A DNA stretch of 47,974 bases from Finegoldia magna (GTDB lineage Bacteria; Bacillota; Clostridia; Tissierellales; Peptoniphilaceae). A model generated the notes under the pieces. That model was not told the DNA's origin. It did no database searches and was given only the letters and a program-made list of their open reading frames with translations. The stretch spans positions 1 through 47,974 of the forward strand of contig NZ_QGTH01000018.1 in NCBI RefSeq assembly GCF_003182075.1, in the 5' to 3' direction. How positions within the stretch are numbered: the stretch's first letter is position 1; every line of letters begins with the position of its first letter. Positions 25,200-32,923 of this stretch are shown piece after piece. The position numbers and the translations under genes were made by a program.

Positions 25200-25754
25200 T
25201 TGAAAAACATTGATTTATTTAAAACTCTTTTGAAAATTAATGCCGTAACATTTGGCGGAGGATACACAATAGTTCCTATAATTAGAGATGAGTTTGTTAA
25301 GAACAAAAAAATAATTGACGACGACGAAATGATGAAGATAATCGCCTTGGCTCAAAGTTGTCCAGGAGCGATGGCTATTAACACGTCGATTTTATTGGGA
25401 TACAGGATTAATAAAACAAAAGGGGCAATCGCAAGTGTATTGGCTGCTACTCTTCCATGCTTGGTTATTATTTCGATTGTGAGTTTGATTTACAACAAAA
25501 TTCACGACAATCCATTTATCAATATGATGCTTATTAGTATGAGTGGAGCAATCAGTGCGATATTACTTTTAACTGTTGTGGATTTGGCAAAATCAAATTT
25601 GAAAAAAGACAGAGCACTTGGAATTGGAATAATGATCTTAGCATTTGTAATGGGATTTGTATTTAACATAAATGTTGCGATAATTTTACTTGCATGTGCT
25701 TGTATCGGAGTAATGTATTCAAAGATTGTAGGTGGAAAATATGATTTTGATTAA
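25200..25754 (+). CDS. Chromate transporter, short-chain subunit 1
   Basis: 184-aa single-domain CHR protein. The FGGGYTIVPIIRDEFV motif (about 16-31) and the QSCPGAMAINTSILLGYR motif (about 52-69) are the family signatures; about six hydrophobic segments follow. Short-chain CHR proteins are encoded in tandem pairs that work together, which fits the next gene. AGGTGA is five bases before the TTG at 25200; an in-frame GTG at 25191 lies in that site. It overlaps the second gene by 14 bases. Chromate is the annotated substrate, but the physiological one in an anaerobe is uncertain. Confidence 0.9.
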   Translation: MKNIDLFKTLLKINAVTFGGGYTIVPIIRDEFVKNKKIIDDDEMMKIIALAQSCPGAMAINTSILLGYRINKTKGAIASVLAATLPCLVIISIVSLIYNKIHDNPFINMMLISMSGAISAILLLTVVDLAKSNLKKDRALGIGIMILAFVMGFVFNINVAIILLACACIGVMYSKIVGGKYDFD

Positions 25755-26292
25755 ATTATTCTGGGTGTTTTTTAAAGTTGGATTATTTGCATTTGGTGGA
25801 GGATATGCAACACTTCCACTTATCACGAATTTTGTAGTAAATGAAAATCAATGGATCAGTCTTAGAGAATTGACAGACGTACTTACGATATCGCAAATGA
25901 CGCCAGGACCAATAGCGATAAATTCCGCGACATTTGTTGGAATGAAAATATATTCCGTGCTTGGCGCTGTTGTAGCAACTACTGGATTGGTATTTCCGGC
26001 GTTAATTATTCTACTTCCGTTGTCTAAGTTGATTTTCTCGGGAAAAGAATTAAAGTTTTTGGATTATATACTAAAAGGGATCAAACCTGCAGTTGCAGCA
26101 CTGATATTCATTGCATTTATAGATTTGTTCGAATCGGCAGTGTTTAACGGCACATTTAATACGACAAACATAAACGTTGTAGCTGTAATTTCATTTTTTG
26201 TAGGATTTGTAATGTATTATAAAAAAGTTTCTATCATTAAGATAATCGGCGTGTGCGCAACGATAGGACTAATATATCAATTTGTAATTTAA
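25741..26292 (+). CDS. Chromate transporter, short-chain subunit 2
   Basis: 183-aa partner of the preceding CHR protein. It has FAFGGGYATLPLI (about 17-29) and SQMTPGPIAINSATFVG (about 55-71), which keeps the PGP form. The ATG at 25741 is chosen because AGGTGG lies just upstream within the first gene, so translation is coupled. A strong bidirectional terminator follows. Confidence 0.9.
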   Translation: MILIKLFWVFFKVGLFAFGGGYATLPLITNFVVNENQWISLRELTDVLTISQMTPGPIAINSATFVGMKIYSVLGAVVATTGLVFPALIILLPLSKLIFSGKELKFLDYILKGIKPAVAALIFIAFIDLFESAVFNGTFNTTNINVVAVISFFVGFVMYYKKVSIIKIIGVCATIGLIYQFVI

Positions 26293-26317
26293 AAAAAGCC
26301 TCACTATGAGGCTTTTT
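26293..26317. terminator. Bidirectional terminator between convergent operons
   Basis: AAAAAGCCTCA and TGAGGCTTTTT form an 11-bp stem with a 3-base loop; A- and T-runs on both sides let it work for both strands. Confidence 0.9.
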
Positions 26318-26322
26318 GTCGT

Positions 26323-27159
26323 TTAAATATCTATTGAGTTGTCCATCATTTTTATTGACGCTTGGTATAAGCCAAGTCCTGTCAATATCCAAATAATAGT
26401 ACTTGAAATAGGTATTCCCATTATTTTTGTGAATGTGTTCATTGTAATTGTATCTGAATTTTTTATAGTTATTAATTCGCTAGCATTTACGATTCCTTCA
26501 CCTACATATGAGATTAGATAAGGGAATCTTGTGAATATTTCTTGGTCGATTAGAGATATAACCACGTTAATCACAATCATAATTATAATCCATGAGTAAC
26601 CTGTTTTGTTTGATGGGAACAATGATTTCGTAGCAACTATTGAGAAATACATTACGATGTATCCTATGAATGTACTTATAATAAAATATACTGTTAAAAG
26701 TATAAACGTAAATGGAGAAATCGTAAAGTACGGATTATTAAATGCCAATTTAATCATTTCTAAGAATTTCGATTCACCAACAAAATACATTCCCAAAAAG
26801 TTTATTAAAGAAAATGCTATTGCAAATATTACTGTCCAAATAAGAGCGAACAATAATTTACTCATTAAAATGTCGTTGCTTTTAACAGGAAGTGTGAACA
26901 TCAAATAGCCTCTGTCGGAATAGTAATCGCGTCTGAAAACCATAACTATTTGTACAGTCAATGCCAAGAAACTTCCAAAAACTGCAAGTATACATAAAAT
27001 CAAGAAAAGCATTTCGACAAATCCCATACTTTGAGTGTTTACGATTATTGAATTTTTAAATAATGCATATAAAAAGCTGTTTCCCAACAATCCTACAAGT
27101 AATGATATCAAACATAGTTTAAAGTTGTTTTTTAAATCGTGTTTTAAAAGTTTAAGCAT
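26323..27159 (-). CDS. ABC-2 type transporter permease
   Basis: 278-aa membrane protein with six hydrophobic segments, the membrane half of the exporter whose ATPase is encoded just upstream. The ATG at 27159 (MLKLLKHDLKNN) is chosen because GGAGGT lies five bases ahead. It overlaps the ATPase gene by eight bases. Permeases of this kind, with MFTLPVKSNDILMSKL in the first cytoplasmic loop, resemble the YtrC/D and bacitracin-type ABC-2 group. Substrate unknown. Confidence 0.88.
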   Translation of the reverse strand: MLKLLKHDLKNNFKLCLISLLVGLLGNSFLYALFKNSIIVNTQSMGFVEMLFLILCILAVFGSFLALTVQIVMVFRRDYYSDRGYLMFTLPVKSNDILMSKLLFALIWTVIFAIAFSLINFLGMYFVGESKFLEMIKLAFNNPYFTISPFTFILLTVYFIISTFIGYIVMYFSIVATKSLFPSNKTGYSWIIIMIVINVVISLIDQEIFTRFPYLISYVGEGIVNASELITIKNSDTITMNTFTKIMGIPISSTIIWILTGLGLYQASIKMMDNSIDI

Positions 27160-27856
27160 GGTGACCTCCAAAAATTTGTTTGTACACATCTTCAATGCCT
27201 TTGTTGTAAGTTGATCTCAAATTTTCTACGCTATCATTTAATTCCACAGAACCTTTGTTGAGCATGATTACTCTGTCGAAAATTCTTTCTATATCTCTAA
27301 CCAAGTGAGTGGTAATAACAAGAGTAGAATCAGGATCGATATTATCAATGATTGCATCCAAAATTTGTTCACGAGCTACAGGGTCAACTCCTGCTATTGG
27401 CTCATCAATAATGAAAAGCTTAGCGTGACGTGATAACACAAGTGCCAAGTTCAATTTTTCAGTCATACCTTTTGATAGATTGCTAATTTTCATTTTCTTG
27501 TCCAAACTCATTTGTTCAATAAAACTAGTGAATTTTTCTCCGTCAAAATCGGAATAAAAATCTTCGAACAATGCTTGAGTTTGAGCGATTGTAAGGTTAG
27601 GGTCTAGGAAAAAACGATCCGGCAAATAACTTACGAATTCTTTTGTCTTGTAATTAACATTATGTGAATCGATTTTAACTTCGCCTTCGTATTTTTTTAT
27701 TATTCCAGCTAAAATTTTGATTAAAGTTGTCTTGCCAGAACCATTTGGACCTAGAAGTCCGATGACTTCCCCTTTTTCGGCTGTAAATGATACATCTTTA
27801 AGTGCTTGTTTGTTGCCGTATTTTTTCGACAAATTTTTTATTTCGAGTACGCTCAT
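27152..27856 (-). CDS. ABC transporter ATP-binding protein (YtrB-like)
   Basis: 234-aa ATPase of an ABC-2 exporter. Walker A GPNGSGKTT (about 36-44), the signature LSKGMTEKLNLALVL (about 129-143, with SKGM in place of SGGQ, as in the YtrB/EcsA subgroup), Walker B LFIIDEPIAGVDP and the switch His in VITTHLVRD are all visible. The ATG overlaps the GntR gene stop (ATGA) and AAAGGTGG precedes it. Operon order GntR-ATPase-permease matches the B. subtilis ytr type, which responds to cell-wall antibiotics; a matching role here is an inference. Confidence 0.92.
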   Translation of the reverse strand: MSVLEIKNLSKKYGNKQALKDVSFTAEKGEVIGLLGPNGSGKTTLIKILAGIIKKYEGEVKIDSHNVNYKTKEFVSYLPDRFFLDPNLTIAQTQALFEDFYSDFDGEKFTSFIEQMSLDKKMKISNLSKGMTEKLNLALVLSRHAKLFIIDEPIAGVDPVAREQILDAIIDNIDPDSTLVITTHLVRDIERIFDRVIMLNKGSVELNDSVENLRSTYNKGIEDVYKQIFGGHHA

Positions 27857-28209
27857 TTTTTCCACCTTTCATCTATAAGTTCCATTAGTTTTTCTTTTGG
27901 CATATTCATTTGATACATTTCGTTTAAGAAATCATCTATCAATTGTTGTGCCATATCATTTTTCAAAGCTTTTAATTTATCTTCATCTACATCAACAAAT
28001 GAACCAAGTCCTCGTTTACTCATAGTAATTCCACAGCTTTCCAACTCTGCATAAGCACGTTGAACTGTGTTAGGATTTACATTCAATTCTTTCGCAGTTT
28101 CTCTGACAGAAGGAATTTTATCAGAAGACTTTAATTCTTGCCTAATTATTTTGTATTTAAAATAATCTACGATTTGAATGTAGATAGGCTTATTATCATC
28201 AAATTGCAT
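27853..28209 (-). CDS. GntR-family regulator, YtrA subfamily
   Basis: 118-aa short GntR regulator: an N-terminal winged helix (PIYIQIVDYFKYKII, then KIPSVRETAKELNVNPNTVQRAYAELE at about 32-58) and a C-terminal tail of about 45 residues with no ligand domain, as in the YtrA subfamily. AAAGGAG precedes the ATG at 28209. It is the first gene of the efflux operon and presumably represses its own promoter at 28240-28268. Confidence 0.9.
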   Translation of the reverse strand: MQFDDNKPIYIQIVDYFKYKIIRQELKSSDKIPSVRETAKELNVNPNTVQRAYAELESCGITMSKRGLGSFVDVDEDKLKALKNDMAQQLIDDFLNEMYQMNMPKEKLMELIDERWKK

Positions 28210-28239
28210 ATTATCTCCTTTCTCATCTGTTCTATAACA

Positions 28240-28268
28240 ATAATACACCGTTACAATAAAAAAGTCAA
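28240..28268 (-). promoter_or_regulatory. Promoter of GntR-ABC operon
   Basis: TTGACT (28263-28268) and TATTAT (28240-28245) with a 17-base spacer on the minus strand. TAAC and GTTA arms about 19 bases apart overlap the -10 region and could be half-sites for the GntR protein. Confidence 0.65.
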
Positions 28269-28269
28269 G

Positions 28270-29514
28270 CTATTTTAATAAAATATTTACGCCCTTTGAT
28301 GATAAATCGTTCAGCTCATCGATTTGTTCTTGATTAATTGTGGAATTTTTCTTAGCGAAAATTTTTCCGGGTGGATAAATCACGATATCATTGGCGATTA
28401 TTTTATTCAGTAAATAATCGTATGTTTTATAAATTTTCGTAGAGTCTGATTTTTCATATGAACGAAAAGCTTCCAGCAAAATTTCAAAATCTTTTTTCTC
28501 ATCTGCAATCGTTGAAATCAATACGAGATTTTTGTCGTCTATCATTTCAATATAAATTCCGTTTTTTATCAAATGCTCATTCACATCACTTGGATTGTCG
28601 CATTCAAGGACAATTCTTGTAAAATCTCTCTTGCAATTTTTTTGAATAGGAGCTTTTCTTATGAAATCCAAGCCTTCAATCTCACTATAAAACCAATCTA
28701 TTATTTCTTTTAATTCAGCGTATTTGCTTTCATATTTAGTGCAATAATTGACGGCGTATTCTACTGATGTCATGAAAATATACGATGGGGAAGATGTCAT
28801 AATCATTTGTAGATTACTCATAGTTTTATCTATCAATCTATCTTCCGAGTTGAAATTAATCGCAGCAGTTTGTGTGAATGCAGGCATCGTTTTGTGATAC
28901 GAATTAATCGAAATATCACAACCCAGCTGCATTGCATTTTTGTCAAAACATTCCAATGCAAAATGCGTTCCGTGTGCTTCGTCAACAATAATCTTGATAT
29001 TATTTTCGTGACAATAAGTTACAAGTTTTTCGATTGGCTGATAAATTCCATAATAATTGGGGCGTGTTATAAGAACTGCTTTGATAGATGAATCTTTTTT
29101 CAAATTTTCTATCAAAACTTCTTGTTCACACACTCCATCACAGTCAATCTCCACAGATTCTCCACGAGCAAGTCGTACGCCGTTGATTACGGATTTGTGG
29201 CAATTTTTCTCTACCAAAATTTTGTCGTTTTCATCTAATACGCTCATTATACTTGCGGCTATTCCAGAGGTTGAACCATTGACAAGATACATTGATTTTT
29301 TTGCATGTGAAAAAAGGGCAAGATTATTCCTGCCCTCAGCTATAATATTATTTGCATGGTACAAATCATCTGTATCAGATAATTCCGTTACATCAATCTT
29401 TAAAATATTTTCAAGAAAATCGTTCATTCCTTCCAACATCTTGCCCTTATGGCCAGGCATGTGAAAGCTTACTTTTTCTTTTCTATTTATCAGATTTTCA
29501 TACAAATTACGCAT
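28270..29514 (-). CDS. Orn/Lys/Arg decarboxylase family protein (PLP-dependent)
   Basis: 414-aa fold type I PLP enzyme of the basic amino acid decarboxylase group. HMPGHKGK (about 18-25) is the family opening, with VTELSDTDDLY following; NGSTSG holds the cofactor phosphate, IIVDEAHGTH (about 175) the pyridine-binding Asp, and SYHKTMPAFTQ (about 205) the Schiff-base Lys. It lacks the N-terminal wing domain and is slightly shorter than Bacillus SpeA/YaaO-type proteins. Its start lies inside scfB (8-base overlap), so it is translationally coupled to the SCIFF maturase. The exact substrate (Arg, Lys or Orn) is not readable. Confidence 0.85.
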   Translation of the reverse strand: MRNLYENLINRKEKVSFHMPGHKGKMLEGMNDFLENILKIDVTELSDTDDLYHANNIIAEGRNNLALFSHAKKSMYLVNGSTSGIAASIMSVLDENDKILVEKNCHKSVINGVRLARGESVEIDCDGVCEQEVLIENLKKDSSIKAVLITRPNYYGIYQPIEKLVTYCHENNIKIIVDEAHGTHFALECFDKNAMQLGCDISINSYHKTMPAFTQTAAINFNSEDRLIDKTMSNLQMIMTSSPSYIFMTSVEYAVNYCTKYESKYAELKEIIDWFYSEIEGLDFIRKAPIQKNCKRDFTRIVLECDNPSDVNEHLIKNGIYIEMIDDKNLVLISTIADEKKDFEILLEAFRSYEKSDSTKIYKTYDYLLNKIIANDIVIYPPGKIFAKKNSTINQEQIDELNDLSSKGVNILLK

Positions 29515-30865
29515 TCAACATTTTCTCCACTTCAACCATAATTGCACATTCAGTACGTTTCTTTTGCATTGCACATCCCAATTCGTATGGCTTGTAAATA
29601 TCATTATTAAAATTGTACGCATTTGCATGGCAACCACCAGAACAGTAGAATTTGCACCAACAATTTTTGCAATCTTCTTTTGTAAATACATGACAATTCA
29701 AAAATTCTTCACGCATATCTTCTGGTAAAGTTAAATTTTCATCTAAAATATTGCCCATTTTGAATTTTTCATTGCCGACAAATTGATGACAAGGATAAAT
29801 GTCACCTTCTGGAGTAACTGCAATGTATTCGCAGCCAGCTCCACAACCTTGCATTCTTTTAATAACACAAGGACCTTGAGTTAAATCAACCATAAAATGG
29901 AAGAACTTAAAGTTAGAACCATTTACTTGATCCTTTGCATAATCCACTGCCAACTTTTCGTATTCTTTTAAAACAGTGTCCAAATCTTCCTTAGTAATAG
30001 CGTAATCGTCATAATCGCTGTCTACAACAGGTTCAATACTTGACAATTCAAATCCTAAATCCTTGAAATGTTTTACATCTTCTGAAAAATCCAAATTCTT
30101 TTTAGTAAAAGTTCCTCTAACATAATAATATTTTCCTTTTCTTCCTTTAATAAGTTTTTGGAATTTAGGAACGATTAAATCGTAAGAGCCCTTATCGTTC
30201 AAAGTTTTTCTCATATTATCGTTGACAGATTTTCTACCATCAAGACTAAGAACAACGTTGTGCATATTTTCGTTGATAAAATCTATCTTGTCATCGTCCA
30301 ACAAAACGCCGTTAGTAGTTATTGTAAATCTGAATTTCTTACCTTTTTCATCGGCTATTTCGTTGCCGTATTTTACTAATTTCTTTACAAGTTCGAAATC
30401 CATCAAAGGTTCTCCACCGAAGAAATCCACTTCCAAGAATTTTCTTGAACCGCTATTGTCAACCAAATATTTCAAAGCTTTCTTGCCGACTTCTTCAGTC
30501 ATATAAGCTTTGTGTCCACCAAAATCACCTTGTGAAGCAAAACAATATTCGCACTTCAAATTACAATCGTGAACAACGTGAAGGCACATTGCCTTTAACA
30601 CAGGTTCTCTCTTTTTGAAATCTTCAATGTGAAGATAATCATCTGATGAAAAAAGCATATTCGCTTTTTCCAATTCTCCGATTTCCTTGATAGAATCTCT
30701 TACAGATTCTTCAGGATATTGAGCTAATTTTTCTACTATTTCATCTGCACTTAAATCTTTGTAATAATCAAGTACATCGTAACTTATGTCGTCAAAAACA
30801 TGGACACTTCCACCGTTTACATCTAAAACAATGTTGTGGCCATTTATTTTGTATTTATGTATCAT
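29507..30865 (-). CDS. scfB: SCIFF peptide radical-SAM maturase
   Basis: 452-aa radical-SAM/SPASM enzyme that forms thioether links between Cys and another residue in the SCIFF peptide encoded next to it. The N-terminal 90 residues form a RiPP-recognition-like region; the SAM cluster Cys are 101, 105 and 108 (CNLKCEYC); FFGGEPLMDFE follows; the C-terminal SPASM part has many Cys (GCGAGCEY, IYPCHQF, CHVF, DCKNCWCKFYCSGGCHA) for two auxiliary clusters. AAAGGAG precedes the ATG. It has its own promoter after the hairpin separating it from scfA. Confidence 0.93.
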   Translation of the reverse strand: MIHKYKINGHNIVLDVNGGSVHVFDDISYDVLDYYKDLSADEIVEKLAQYPEESVRDSIKEIGELEKANMLFSSDDYLHIEDFKKREPVLKAMCLHVVHDCNLKCEYCFASQGDFGGHKAYMTEEVGKKALKYLVDNSGSRKFLEVDFFGGEPLMDFELVKKLVKYGNEIADEKGKKFRFTITTNGVLLDDDKIDFINENMHNVVLSLDGRKSVNDNMRKTLNDKGSYDLIVPKFQKLIKGRKGKYYYVRGTFTKKNLDFSEDVKHFKDLGFELSSIEPVVDSDYDDYAITKEDLDTVLKEYEKLAVDYAKDQVNGSNFKFFHFMVDLTQGPCVIKRMQGCGAGCEYIAVTPEGDIYPCHQFVGNEKFKMGNILDENLTLPEDMREEFLNCHVFTKEDCKNCWCKFYCSGGCHANAYNFNNDIYKPYELGCAMQKKRTECAIMVEVEKMLNA

Positions 30866-30891
30866 ATAATTCTCCTTTCAGCTACCGTACT

Positions 30892-30920
30892 ATTTTATAG
30901 AAAATTATGAATTAAGTCAA
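30892..30920 (-). promoter_or_regulatory. Promoter of scfB
   Basis: TTGACT (30915-30920) and TAAAAT (30892-30897), spacer 17, on the minus strand, just downstream of the scfA terminator. Confidence 0.65.
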
Positions 30921-30921
30921 T

Positions 30922-30950
30922 AAAAAACGAAAACCACTCAAAAGAGTGGC
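30922..30950 (-). terminator. Terminator/attenuator between scfA and scfB
   Basis: GCCACTC and GAGTGGT with a 4-base loop, followed on the minus strand by TTTTCGTTTTTT. It would limit read-through so that the precursor is made in excess of the enzyme. Confidence 0.8.
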
Positions 30951-31014
30951 ATTAATTTAATAATCGCATATCTGATTGTCTACTTAAAAGTCTTCAATCA
31001 TTATGTAAACAAGA

Positions 31015-31164
31015 TTATCTATTTTCGTTTTCACATTCTTGGTTAGCAACTGTGCAAGAAGTTTTGCAAGCTGATTGGCAAGATGTTTGGCATTCACCAC
31101 AACCACCTTTGCAAGCTGATTCTTTCAAAGTGTTAGGTGTTAAAGTTTTAATATGTTTTTCCAT
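31015..31164 (-). CDS. scfA: SCIFF precursor peptide (six cysteines in forty-five)
   Basis: 49-aa ribosomally made peptide, the substrate of ScfB. It starts MEKHIKTLTPNTLKES, a typical SCIFF leader, and carries the invariant core CGECQTSCQSACKTSC with TVANQEC behind it. Cys are at 18, 22, 25, 29, 33, 37 and 44: seven, one more than the name implies; the extra is Cys18 in SACKGG. GAGGTGA lies seven bases before the ATG. It is conserved across Clostridia and the mature product's function is unknown. Confidence 0.95.
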   Translation of the reverse strand: MEKHIKTLTPNTLKESACKGGCGECQTSCQSACKTSCTVANQECENENR

Positions 31165-31182
31165 AATATTCACCTCAAAATA

Positions 31183-31191
31183 ATTATATCA
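31183..31191 (-). promoter_or_regulatory. Extended -10 promoter of scfA
   Basis: TGATATAAT on the minus strand, 19 bases ahead of the scfA start codon; no strong -35 is visible. Confidence 0.5.
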
Positions 31192-31287
31192 CAAATCCAG
31201 AAAAAATGTGCGAAATAATAATTCGGATGTATAATCAAAAAAAGGATTGCATAAACATAAAACAAGTGATATATTTAATTTAAAGGA

Positions 31288-32383
31288 ATGATGAAAATGT
31301 TCAAGTACATTACGCAAAATAAAAAATTATTCTACTTAACACTTCTTACAGCGCCTATTGCCGTTGGATTTGATATCGGCTTGGCGTGGCTTTTAAGAAT
31401 TATAACAGATGCAGGAACTAATGGAGAAGAACAATTTTTGCCCAGACTAATTCTAATTTCTGTGTTGTACATAATTTTTGCAAGTATTTCCGATTTATTA
31501 TATCGAAAAAGCACAGTAGAACTTACGAATAATTGTATATATAACGTAAGAAATGATTTGTTCAACAGCATAACAGATGAATCTCTAATAAAAATTTCCA
31601 AACAAAATAGTGGATATTATATATCAATGTTTTTGAATGATTTGGAAGATTTGAAGATGGATTATTTCAAAAATATGGTGTCTTCATATCATGAAATTCT
31701 CAATTTCGTAATATCCTTAGTCTTGCTTGTCAAAATCGACATAATAATGGCAATCACAATAATAATATTTTCCGTGGTGCAACTAGCAGTGCCATTTATT
31801 TTCGAAAAATTAATCGAAAAAAGACAAGAAGAACTTATGAATATAAGAAATGAATACACGTCTAGTTTGCAAGAATTCGTTAACAATTTCAATTTGATTA
31901 AGTTTTTCAAAAGAGAAATTATTTTTCAAAAAATTAACCAAGATAAATCCATTGAATATCGTAACGCATCAAATACCAAGGAAACTTTGAGCAAAACTAT
32001 TTACGTTTTATCATTTGCTAGTTCATTGGCAATGTATTTGGGTTGTATGTTGGTCGGAATATGGCTAGTATTCAAAGACAGAATAACCATTGGTCAAGTA
32101 ATAGAATCAAGTCAACTTATGGCTTATGTGACGGGACCGTTGTTGAATTTCACAGATATAATGACAAGTTTCAAATCAGCAAAGCCAGTCCAAAACAAAA
32201 TTATGAATTTCATCTCAGAACAAAAACCTGTTGAAGGAGAAGATGAATTTGAATTTAATAATTTGAAATTAAACAATATTTCGTTCAAATATCCAACAAG
32301 TGACAAATACGTTTTGAAAAATTTGGATTTTACATTTGAAAAAGGCAAAAAATACATTATTATTGGAGAAAGTGGAACGGGGG
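31288..32383 (+). pseudogene. ABC transporter gene interrupted in Walker A by the element
   Basis: The reading frame encodes a normal type I ABC exporter half: six membrane segments in residues 1-285, then the start of the NBD with FNNISFKYPTSDKYVL-like pattern and Walker A begun as IIIGESGTG. The Lys-Ser-Thr that should follow is replaced by GDSDIMMTD and an unrelated 30-residue tail that stops at 32502. The break falls in a GGGG run at 32380-32383. The remainder of the gene should lie beyond the far end of the element, outside the window. Its upstream sequence (AAAGGA before the ATG cluster) looks intact, so the host gene was functional before insertion. Confidence 0.85.
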
Positions 32384-32396
32384 ACAGTGATATAAT

Positions 32397-32486
32397 GATG
32401 ACAGATACAATAAATCCATTAAAATCAAAGTTTAAAGGCTTCCACAAAACTTTTAAACAAGACGATTTAGGATTAAGTCTGTCATC
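32397..32486. repeat. Inverted repeat at the element's left end
   Basis: GATGACAGA (32397-32405) and TCTGTCATC (32478-32486) are perfect 9-bp inverted copies; an inner imperfect pair (AGTTTAAAG and CTTTTAAAC) lies between them. They start about 15 bases inside the element and could be recombinase-arm sites or a transcription hairpin. Confidence 0.55.
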
Positions 32487-32546
32487 TTTTTTATTAAATT
32501 AACAAAAAAAGAAAAGAAAACATAAGTAATAAGGATTGAAGAGAAT

Positions 32547-32837
32547 ATGATAATATTTAGAGTTTTTTTCAAAATCATATTGTTTCCTATTAGTATAGCG
32601 TTAAGTATCATCACTCTATTTTTAACGTTTGTATTAGGACTCAGCACAATATTTTTCAAACTGATTTCATTTATCGCTATTATGGGATTTTTAGGATCTG
32701 TTTATCATGGAGAAAAAGCACTCGCTATAGAGGCAATTATACTAGCATATCTTTTTAGTCCTTATGGTTTACCAGTGCTAGGATATTTTATTATAGAAGT
32801 GATAGAAGAGGTGAATGAAAGAATAAAAGCAATTTAA
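32547..32837 (+). CDS. CD1845-like small membrane protein
   Basis: 96-aa protein with two long hydrophobic stretches (about 5-38 and 40-85) and the SPYGLP motif near residue 71, as in the CD1845 family found at one end of Tn1549-like elements. Function unknown; the family is a marker of these conjugative elements. It is the first gene inside the element. A strong hairpin with a T-run follows before repA. Confidence 0.75.
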   Translation: MIIFRVFFKIILFPISIALSIITLFLTFVLGLSTIFFKLISFIAIMGFLGSVYHGEKALAIEAIILAYLFSPYGLPVLGYFIIEVIEEVNERIKAI

Positions 32838-32865
32838 ATATAAAAATAAATAGATTAAAACGATG

Positions 32866-32900
32866 AAAAAGAGATAGCAAAATCAAAGCTATCTCTTTTT
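32866..32900 (+). terminator. Hairpin with T-run ahead of repA
   Basis: AAAAAGAGATAGC and GCTATCTCTTTTT form a 13-bp stem with a 9-base loop. Its T-run ends 23 bases before the repA start codon. Confidence 0.85.
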
Positions 32901-32923
32901 ATATGAAAAGAAAGGGGGTTATG

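Noticed and set aside
32391-32400. TGATATAAT at the element's left end as a promoter
   Set aside because: It fits an extended -10, but no start codon with a ribosome binding site follows within 100 bases except the weak one of the CD1845-like gene, and it lies at the junction; kept only as a possibility.
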